Positions 4,806 through 9,915 of a stretch of 9,915 nucleotides of DNA are shown here, piece by piece. Every line of letters begins with the position of its first letter. Position 1 is the stretch's first letter. Position numbers and translations under genes: made by a program. The notes beneath the pieces are model-generated. The model had not been told where the DNA came from. It did no database searches and worked only from the letters and a program-made list of their open reading frames with translations. This DNA comes from Nostoc sp. CHAB 5715 (GTDB lineage Bacteria > Cyanobacteriota > Cyanobacteriia > Cyanobacteriales > Nostocaceae), in the NCBI RefSeq assembly GCF_020829685.1, contig NZ_JAIVFR010000156.1:1-9915 (forward strand), written 5' to 3'.

Positions 4806-7316
4806 ATGGTTAATTCATCATTGAATCTCTCAGACCTCAACGGCGCTAACGGCTTCGCGATCAACGGTATCAATGCTGGTGACGGCTTTGGCGATTCTGT
4901 CAGCAGTGCCGGAGATGTCAACTCAGACGGCATCGCTGACCTGATTATCGGGGCACCTTATGCCGACCCCAACGGCATCTCGTCGGGGCAGAGCTACGTG
5001 GTATTTGGCAAGAGCACAGGATGGAGCGCCACTCTCAATCTGTCTGACCTCAACGGCGCTAACGGCTTCGCGATCAACGGCATCGCGGCGGGTGACTGGT
5101 CAGGCAGTTCTGTCAGCAGTGCCGGAGATGTCAACTCAGACGGCATCGCTGACCTGATTATTGGGGCACTATTTGCCGGCGGCCCCAACAGACCCAATTC
5201 AGGGCAGAGCTACGTGGTATTTGGCAAGAGCACAGGATGGAGCGCCACTCTCAATCTGTCTGACCTCAACGGCGCTAACGGCTTTGCTATCAACGGCATC
5301 AATGTTGCTGACTTTTCAGGCCGTTCTGTTAGCAGTGCCGGAGATGTCAACTCAGACGGCATCGCTGACTTGATTATCGGAGCATTTCAAGGCGACCCCA
5401 ACGGCGACGATTCTGGGCAGAGCTACGTGGTATTTGGCAAGAGCACAGGTTTTAGCGCCACTCTCAACCTTTCTGACCTCAACGGCGCTAACGGCTTTGC
5501 TATCAACGGCATCGCGGCGGATGACGGCTCTGGCTTTTCTGTCAGCAGTGCCGGAGATGTCAACTCAGACGGCATCGCTGACCTAATTATCGGAGCACTA
5601 TCTGCCTCCCCCAACGGCACCGATTCAGGACAGAGCTACGTGGTATTTGGCAAGAGCACAGGATGGAGCGCCACTCTCAACCTGTCTGACCTCAATGGCG
5701 CTAACGGCTTCGCGATCAACGGCATCGCGGTGGGTGACAGATCAGGCTATTCTGTCAGTAGTGCCGGAGATGTCAACGACGATGGCATCGCTGACCTGAT
5801 TATCGGGGCACCAGATGCCTCCCCCAACGGCACCTACGTGGTATTTGGCAAGAGCACAGGATGGAGCGCCACTCTCAATCTGTCTGACCTCAACGGCGCT
5901 AACGGCTTCGCGATCAACGGCATCAATGCTGGTGACGGCTATTCTGTCAGTAGTGCCAAAGATGTCAACGACGATGGCATCGCTGACCTGATTATCGGGA
6001 CAAGTAACCGTGACTCTACTGAGCAGAGCTACGTGGTATTTGGCAAGAGCACAGGATGGAGCGCCACTCTCAATCTCTCTGACCTCAACGGCGCTAACGG
6101 CTTCGCTGGCATCGCGGTGGGTAACGAACCAGACGTTTCTGTCAGTAGTGCCGGAGATGTCAACAACGACGGCATCAGTGACCTGATTATCGGGACACCT
6201 GGAGGCTTCCTCAACGGCGACAGTCCAGGGCAGACCTACGTGGTATTTGGGGGGAAGAATATAGGTAGGGGCAGCACCATTAACCTGATTGGAACTGCTG
6301 GTACAGATACTCTTTTTGGCACAAATAGCAACAATCTCATCGATGGCAAAACTGGTAACGATACCCTGACAGGCAATGGTGGTCAAGATAAGTTTGTGAT
6401 TCGCTATGGCGATGGCAATGACATCATCACCGATTTTGGTGGTGTAGGTAAAGGCATAAATCCAACAGCAGCAGTGATTGCCAATGTTGACACTTTGAAA
6501 TTTACAGGTTCGGGATTGACTGCTCGAAATCTACTGTTGACTCCTGATGGCAACAACTTGGAAGTCACCTTTGAAAATGCGGCTAATACCAAAGTTACAC
6601 TGCAAAACTTCCTCTTAGAAAACCTGGATAACCTGCCAGCAAATTCTTCAACACCTGCACAGGGCAATATAGAGTTTGATGGGCAAACCAGCATCGCCGA
6701 CAGCTTTGATGTGATTAATTCTAACTCTACTCAAACTAGCATTTTCAACAAAAACACTGTTACTTTCCTCAATGAATTAAACAATAACATCGTGGGTTTT
6801 GATCAATCCAATGATGTGATTAATGGTCAAGGGGGTAACGACATCATTAATGGCTTGAGTGGCAATGACTTGTTGCGGGGCGGGTCAGGCGATGATATTC
6901 TCATCGGTGGAGAGGGCAATGATACTCTTGTGGGTGGTGTAGGCAATGATATTCTCGTTGGTGGTGTAGGTGCTGACAGATTCCTTTACAACACCGATGC
7001 TGCTTTTGCCCTAACTGCTATTGGTGTAGATGCCATTACTGACTTCAACAGTTCCCAAGGTGATAAGATTATCCTAGATCGAACTACTTTTAGTGCTATT
7101 ACCTCTGCTGTGGGAACGGGTTTTAATAACTTGAGTGATTTTGAAGTCACTAATTTAGCGGGGACTAGCACGGCGAAAATTGTCTACAATCCCGTGAGTG
7201 GGCAGTTGTTCTACAACCCTAATGGTAACGCAGCTGGTTTTGGCAGTGGTGGTTTATTTGCAACTCTAACTGGTGCGCCAACTCTGGCCGCATCAGATTT
7301 TGTCTTGCAAGCATAA
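4806..7316 (+). CDS. Seven-repeat FG-GAP / RTX calcium-binding protein, probably secreted
   Basis: An 836-residue acidic, Gly/Asn/Asp-rich protein. Residues 1-491 are seven FG-GAP units of 65-76 residues, each with LNLSDLNGANGFAINGI (shortened in the last), a GDVNSDGIADLIIGA calcium loop, and SYVVFGKSTG. Unit bounds are 1-76, 77-148, 149-219, 220-290, 291-356, 357-421 and 422-491. Seven such units are the number that closes an integrin-alpha-type beta-propeller. A linker with one RTX-like patch (about 501-545) leads to the main RTX block at 669-727 with GGxGND-type nonapeptides, which bind calcium in parallel beta rolls. The C-terminal 110 residues are shared with the paralogue and probably hold the type I secretion signal. 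No N-terminal signal peptide is seen, as expected for this route. Function (adhesion, surface layer or matrix) is inference. The ribosome-binding site is poor (ATAAGAAAATC before ATG). Confidence 0.9.
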   Translation: MVNSSLNLSDLNGANGFAINGINAGDGFGDSVSSAGDVNSDGIADLIIGAPYADPNGISSGQSYVVFGKSTGWSATLNLSDLNGANGFAINGIAAGDWSGSSVSSAGDVNSDGIADLIIGALFAGGPNRPNSGQSYVVFGKSTGWSATLNLSDLNGANGFAINGINVADFSGRSVSSAGDVNSDGIADLIIGAFQGDPNGDDSGQSYVVFGKSTGFSATLNLSDLNGANGFAINGIAADDGSGFSVSSAGDVNSDGIADLIIGALSASPNGTDSGQSYVVFGKSTGWSATLNLSDLNGANGFAINGIAVGDRSGYSVSSAGDVNDDGIADLIIGAPDASPNGTYVVFGKSTGWSATLNLSDLNGANGFAINGINAGDGYSVSSAKDVNDDGIADLIIGTSNRDSTEQSYVVFGKSTGWSATLNLSDLNGANGFAGIAVGNEPDVSVSSAGDVNNDGISDLIIGTPGGFLNGDSPGQTYVVFGGKNIGRGSTINLIGTAGTDTLFGTNSNNLIDGKTGNDTLTGNGGQDKFVIRYGDGNDIITDFGGVGKGINPTAAVIANVDTLKFTGSGLTARNLLLTPDGNNLEVTFENAANTKVTLQNFLLENLDNLPANSSTPAQGNIEFDGQTSIADSFDVINSNSTQTSIFNKNTVTFLNELNNNIVGFDQSNDVINGQGGNDIINGLSGNDLLRGGSGDDILIGGEGNDTLVGGVGNDILVGGVGADRFLYNTDAAFALTAIGVDAITDFNSSQGDKIILDRTTFSAITSAVGTGFNNLSDFEVTNLAGTSTAKIVYNPVSGQLFYNPNGNAAGFGSGGLFATLTGAPTLAASDFVLQA
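4821..6278 (+). repeat. Seven tandem ~195-216-bp FG-GAP coding repeats
   Basis: Units 2-7 begin with CTCAAT/CTCAAC at 5034, 5250, 5463, 5676, 5874 and 6069; unit 1 begins at 4821. Long tracts such as GACCTCAACGGCGCTAACGG and GTGGTATTTGGCAAGAGCAC are identical or nearly so at the DNA level. Variation is concentrated in two short windows, after AINGI and after LIIGA. Units 5 and 6 are shorter by in-frame deletions within those windows. Such nucleotide identity points to recent or homogenised tandem duplication. Confidence 0.92.
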
Positions 7317-7325
7317 TTCCGACAA

Positions 7326-7850
7326 AACACCGAGTTCCAGGCTTAGAACTCGCCATAAGCAGCAGTTGCTAAATATGCCGCCAGTGGCAAGCCTGCACCG
7401 AAGAAAGACTTAGGGATGATTGCCATGACCTACGGAAATGTCTACGTAGCGAGTGTAGCCCTTGGCGCTAGAGATGAACATACCCTGAAAGCATTTCTGG
7501 AAGCAGAAGCTTATGATGGGCCATCAATAATTATTGCTTACAGCCACTGCATCGCCCACGGCATTAATATGACCACAGGGATGAATCATCAGAAAACTTT
7601 GGTAGAATCAGGTCGTTGGTTGCTGTATCGGCATAATCCAGAGTTGCTCCTCCAGGGTAAAAATCCATTGCAATTGGATATGCGATCGCCTCAGCAATCT
7701 GTAGAAGATTCGATGTATCAAGAAAATCGCTTCAAAATGCTTACTAAGAGTAAACCCGACGTAGCCAAGCACTTGTTAGAACAAGCGCAAGCCGAGGTAG
7801 ATACACGTTGGCAGATGTACCAATATCTCGCAAAGCGCGATATTCTCTAA
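7326..7850 (+). pseudogene. nifJ: Pyruvate:flavodoxin oxidoreductase (NifJ) C-terminal remnant
   Basis: The stretch 7359-7850 encodes AAVAKYAASGKPAPKKDLG followed by MIAMTYGNVYVASVALGARD, IIAYSHCIAHGINM, SGRWLLYRHNPELL and NPLQLDMRSPQQSVE, matching the last ~165 residues of NifJ. The full enzyme is about 1,200 residues and oxidises pyruvate to acetyl-CoA with thiamine diphosphate and Fe-S clusters. Here the ferredoxin-like, CoA-binding and most thiamine-binding parts are missing. Family similarity extends upstream of the ATG at 7416 to a TAA at 7356-7358. Tentatively it continues through NT-x-x-QA at 7326-7343, which would match the NTGGQA motif, but with in-frame TAG (7344) and TAA. The remaining reading frame is intact to TAA at 7848-7850, so decay may be recent. 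It begins about 10 bp after the FG-GAP/RTX gene stop. Confidence 0.88.
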
Positions 7851-7855
7851 ACATT

Positions 7856-7957
7856 ATACCATTTCACTTTAATGATACAAATACGCTCTTTTGGGGCATG
7901 GCAATGCCATGCCCCTACGATAAATCTATATGTATCAGGATTTTCGTGAATTGGTAT
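7856..7957. mobile_element. 102-bp palindromic MITE-like element
   Basis: The ends ATACCATTTCAC (7856-7867) and GTGAATTGGTAT (7946-7957) are inverted repeats with one mismatch. Pairing continues inward imperfectly (TGATACAAATA against TATATGTATCA) to a central perfect palindrome at 7893-7915. There is no coding capacity. Size, terminal inverted repeats and structure fit a non-autonomous miniature element mobilised by a transposase elsewhere. No clear target-site duplication is visible. It sits 5 bp after the nifJ remnant stop. Confidence 0.8.
7893..7915. terminator. Perfect GC-rich hairpin at the centre of the MITE
   Basis: GGGGCATGGC and GCCATGCCCC form a 10-bp perfect stem around AAT. The stem is preceded by CTCTTTT and followed by CTACGATAAAT rather than a U-run, so termination is possible but weakly supported. 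It would also act symmetrically on the opposite strand, where the stem is followed by AAAAGAG. Confidence 0.4.
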
Positions 7958-7965
7958 TAGCCCTG

Positions 7966-8190
7966 ATTTTCGTTATAAACATTGCAATTTTAGTAACTGA
8001 AGTCGCAATTTTCGTTATAAAATAATCATTTTGGTTACTAAAATCGTTATTTTCGTTACAAACATTATAATTTTCGTTACAAAATAATCATTTTAGTTAC
8101 TAAAGTCGTTATTTTCGTTACAAACATTATAATTTTCGTTATAAAATAACCATTTTGGTTATGAAAGCCATTATTTTCGTTAATAACGCT
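7966..8190 (+). repeat. AT-rich 20/21-bp tandem array, 11 units in 62-bp higher-order repeats
   Basis: Units start with ATTTT at 7966, 7987, 8008, 8028, 8049, 8070, 8090, 8111, 8132, 8152 and 8173. Three unit types follow in order: ATTTTCGTTACAAACATTAT plus A (21 bp), ATTTTCGTTACAAAATAATC (20 bp) and ATTTTAGTTACTAAAGTCGT plus T (21 bp). They form a 62-bp higher-order unit repeated about 3.6 times. A degenerate extra unit may begin at 7940 inside the MITE end. The core is ATTTT-C/A/G-GTTA. There are no open frames of note. Spacing of about two helical turns places the A/T tracts on one DNA face. Confidence 0.93.
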
Positions 8191-8215
8191 GTGGTTTAAG
8201 TTGTGTTGAACCCAG

Positions 8216-8265
8216 ACTTGAGCCAACAAACGCACAAATATTGGGTTTCGTTCCTCAACTCAAGT
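8216..8265. repeat. 50-bp inverted-repeat element related to 3936-4006
   Basis: ACTTGAG (8216-8222) and CTCAAGT (8259-8265) are inverted ends. Inside is TTGGGTTTCGTTCCTC (8240-8255), the reverse complement of sequence in the element at 3944-3959. It is probably a diverged or partial member of the same dispersed family in opposite orientation. Confidence 0.55.
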
Positions 8266-8365
8266 TATAAAAATAGTGCCATGTCTACGACGGGCTACGC
8301 GTACACAAAAACTTGACTTGGCACGTCATAAAATTAACTCTCAGTTTACCAGAATTTCACCCAGC
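8266..8365. other. Short spacer, no gene seen
   Basis: It contains CATGTCTACGACGGGCTACG, which looks like dispersed-repeat sequence, then AT-rich DNA of no recognised function leading into the conserved upstream region of the second RTX gene. Confidence 0.4.
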
Positions 8366-8687
8366 CTATTGACAATATTTAGATATTCATCAGAGTATTT
8401 AAGTGGTTTAACGGTTATCAAAGTAATTTTTGTTTACAAAGTTAAATCCGTTGACTAGCTAATATCAAAAGACCGCTATCAATACAACTCGTAATTGTAA
8501 GCCTTGTAACTCGTGATTAAATTTCCTAATTACGAATTACGAATTACAAACGGGACGCTGGGCGATGGCAGGTTTGAAAACGGGAATTTTTTGTAAGTTT
8601 GTGCAGGCTTTTTCGTGTTTGTCTAGCCGCGAATTCCATTGACCAAGCCTCACGAATGCTCAATCACTACAAACACAGGAGAAAATC
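8366..8687 (+). promoter_or_regulatory. Upstream region shared by both FG-GAP/RTX genes (copy 2)
   Basis: Co-linear with 4444-4805 but shorter by a net 40 bp. It keeps TTGACA (8369-8374), TTTAACGGTTATCAAAGTAA, AAAGACCGCTATCAATACAA and GGAATTTTTTGT. The conserved blocks outlast substitutions around them, which would fit a retained promoter or leader, although shared ancestry alone could explain them. It ends in a good Shine-Dalgarno at 8677-8681. Confidence 0.65.
8677..8681 (+). promoter_or_regulatory. Shine-Dalgarno AGGAG for second RTX gene
   Basis: AGGAG with a 6-nt spacer to ATG at 8688. It fixes the start, and the corresponding position in the first paralogue reads ATAAGAAAATC without this motif. 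Confidence 0.75.
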
Positions 8688-9915
8688 ATGGCTAATTTAT
8701 CATTCAATTTCGTTAACGTCTCCGACTTGAATGGCACTAATGGCTTTATAATTAACGGCATTACAGAAGTTGCAGAATCTGACGGCTCAGGCTACTCAGT
8801 CAGCAATGGGGGGGACATCAACAACGATGGCATTGACGACCTGATTATTGGGGCAGATGGTGCCGACCCCAACGGCATCTCTGGTGCTAGGCAAAGCTAT
8901 GTAGTGTTTGGGGGGAAGAACATCGGCAGTGGCAGCACGATTAAGCTAACGGGAACTGCCTCAGCAGACACTCTCATCGGTACAATTGGGAACAACATCA
9001 TCGACGGCAAAGCTGATAACGATACCCTGACAGGCAACGGTGGTCAAGATAAGTTTGTATTTCGCCCTGGCGATCGCAATGACATCATCACCGATTTTGG
9101 TGGCGTTGGTGAAGGCTCAAACCCATCATCGGCTGTAATTGCCAATGTTGATACGCTGCAATTTACCGGTTCGGGATTGACTGCCAAAAATCTGCAACTA
9201 ACTCCAATAGGCAACAACTTAGAAGTCACCTTTGAAAATGTGGCATCTACCAAAGTAACTCTGCAAAACTTCCTCTTAGAAAACCTGGATAACCTGCCAG
9301 AAACTGATTCAACGCCAGCTATTGGCAATATAGAGTTTGATGGACAAACAAGCATCACCGACAGCTTTGATGTAATTAATGCCAACTCTACTCAAACTAG
9401 CATTTTCAACAAAAACACTGTCACCTTCCTGAATGAATTAAACAATAACATCGCAGGTTTTGACAACTCAGATGATGTGATTAATGGTCAAGGAGGTAAT
9501 GACATCATTAATGGCTTCAGTGGCAATGACTTGTTGCGAGGCGGGTCAGGCGATGATATTCTCATCGGTGGATTCGGTAATGATACTCTTGTGGGTGGAT
9601 TCGGCAATGATATTCTCGTTGGTGGTGTAGGTGCTGACAGATTCTTTTACAACACCGATGCTGCTTTTGCCCTGACTGCTATTGGTGTAGATGCCATTAC
9701 TGACTTCAACAGTTCCCAAGCTGACAAGATTGTACTGGATCAAACTACTTTTAGTGCGATTACCTCTTCTGCGGGAACGGGTTTTAATAACTTGAGTGAT
9801 TTTGAAGTGACTAATTTAGCGGGGACTAGCACGGCGAAAATTGTCTACAATCCCGTGAGTGGGCAGTTGTTCTACAACCCTAATGGCAACGCAGCTAGTT
9901 TTGGCAGTGGTGGTT
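8688..9915 (+). CDS. Single-repeat FG-GAP / RTX calcium-binding protein, 3' end outside window
   Basis: The frame is open for 409 codons from ATG to the window edge. The first ~84 residues form one FG-GAP unit: VSDLNGTNGFIINGI, GGDINNDGIDDLIIGA, ADPNGIS, then SYVVFGGKNIGSGST. From codon 85 (8940) the DNA aligns with 6279-7254 of the first paralogue at constant offset 2661 with no net gap. It contains the same linker, the RTX block (GQGGNDIING, GGSGDDILIGG, GGFGNDTLVGG) and the C-terminal region up to YNPVSGQLFYNPNGNA. By that alignment about 62 bases including the stop lie beyond the window, for about 429 residues in total. Likely role: calcium-folded protein exported by a type I system. One FG-GAP unit cannot close a propeller, so it may oligomerise or act only through the RTX region. 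Two Glu/Val positions of the RTX block are Phe here. Confidence 0.88.
   Translation, partial: MANLSFNFVNVSDLNGTNGFIINGITEVAESDGSGYSVSNGGDINNDGIDDLIIGADGADPNGISGARQSYVVFGGKNIGSGSTIKLTGTASADTLIGTIGNNIIDGKADNDTLTGNGGQDKFVFRPGDRNDIITDFGGVGEGSNPSSAVIANVDTLQFTGSGLTAKNLQLTPIGNNLEVTFENVASTKVTLQNFLLENLDNLPETDSTPAIGNIEFDGQTSITDSFDVINANSTQTSIFNKNTVTFLNELNNNIAGFDNSDDVINGQGGNDIINGFSGNDLLRGGSGDDILIGGFGNDTLVGGFGNDILVGGVGADRFFYNTDAAFALTAIGVDAITDFNSSQADKIVLDQTTFSAITSSAGTGFNNLSDFEVTNLAGTSTAKIVYNPVSGQLFYNPNGNAASFGSGG

Noticed and set aside
5742..6386. A 214-residue reverse-strand frame within the FG-GAP repeats
   Set aside because: It is the antisense reading of the repeats; the forward frame has clear domains and an intact start and stop.
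7416..7850. An intact 144-residue gene
   Set aside because: NifJ homology continues upstream of the ATG to a stop, and the fragment lacks about 85 percent of the enzyme, so it is called a remnant.
8276..8458. A 60-residue forward frame
   Set aside because: It spans repeat-like sequence and enters the conserved upstream region of the second RTX gene. The corresponding region of the first copy shows no matching frame, so it is unlikely to be a gene.
9044..9743. Reverse-strand frames inside the second RTX gene
   Set aside because: They are antisense to an uninterrupted forward frame with RTX motifs, and a like frame appears antisense to the first paralogue at 6404-6694 only because the forward sequences are homologous.

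Overview
The window looks like an accessory stretch of a filamentous, Nostoc-like cyanobacterial chromosome. The HIP1 palindrome GCGATCGC occurs five times, 7-bp short tandem repeats (STRRs) lie between genes, and dispersed repeats of a kind familiar from Nostocales fill the spacers. The protein families found (small NfuA/NifU-type scaffold, family 57 glycoside hydrolase, NifJ, RTX/FG-GAP proteins) fit this group. The organism call is inference; no rRNA or tRNA gene was seen.

Layout. Positions 1-256 hold two abutting gene fragments in different frames: part of an ABC exporter membrane domain, then the last residues of a sensor histidine kinase. A 490-bp spacer of short repeats follows. Two apparently intact housekeeping genes come next: a 76-residue Fe-S scaffold protein (747-977) and a 744-residue GH57 enzyme (1055-3289), separated by a 70-nt stem-loop made of 7-bp repeats. 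Right after the GH57 stop is a 13-unit, 21-bp tandem array (3330-3602), then about 1.2 kb without a convincing gene, containing inverted-repeat elements.

The right half is dominated by a segmental duplication. An 836-residue protein (4806-7316) has seven nearly identical FG-GAP (beta-propeller/integrin-like) repeats followed by RTX calcium-binding repeats. A paralogue starts at 8688 and runs off the window; it has one FG-GAP unit and the same RTX tail. The similarity also covers about 320-360 bp upstream of both start codons. Between them lie a truncated nifJ remnant (about 7326-7850), a 102-bp MITE-like palindromic element (7856-7957) and a second roughly 21-bp periodic array, very AT-rich (7966-8190).

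How the genes work together. NfuA delivers Fe-S clusters and GH57 acts on alpha-glucans; their closeness need not mean shared function. The two RTX/FG-GAP proteins are probably secreted by a type I system encoded elsewhere, where calcium would fold them into surface or extracellular proteins. The most notable feature is evolutionary: the paralogues differ sevenfold in FG-GAP copy number, and the single unit of the short one looks like a junction of the first and last units of the long one.
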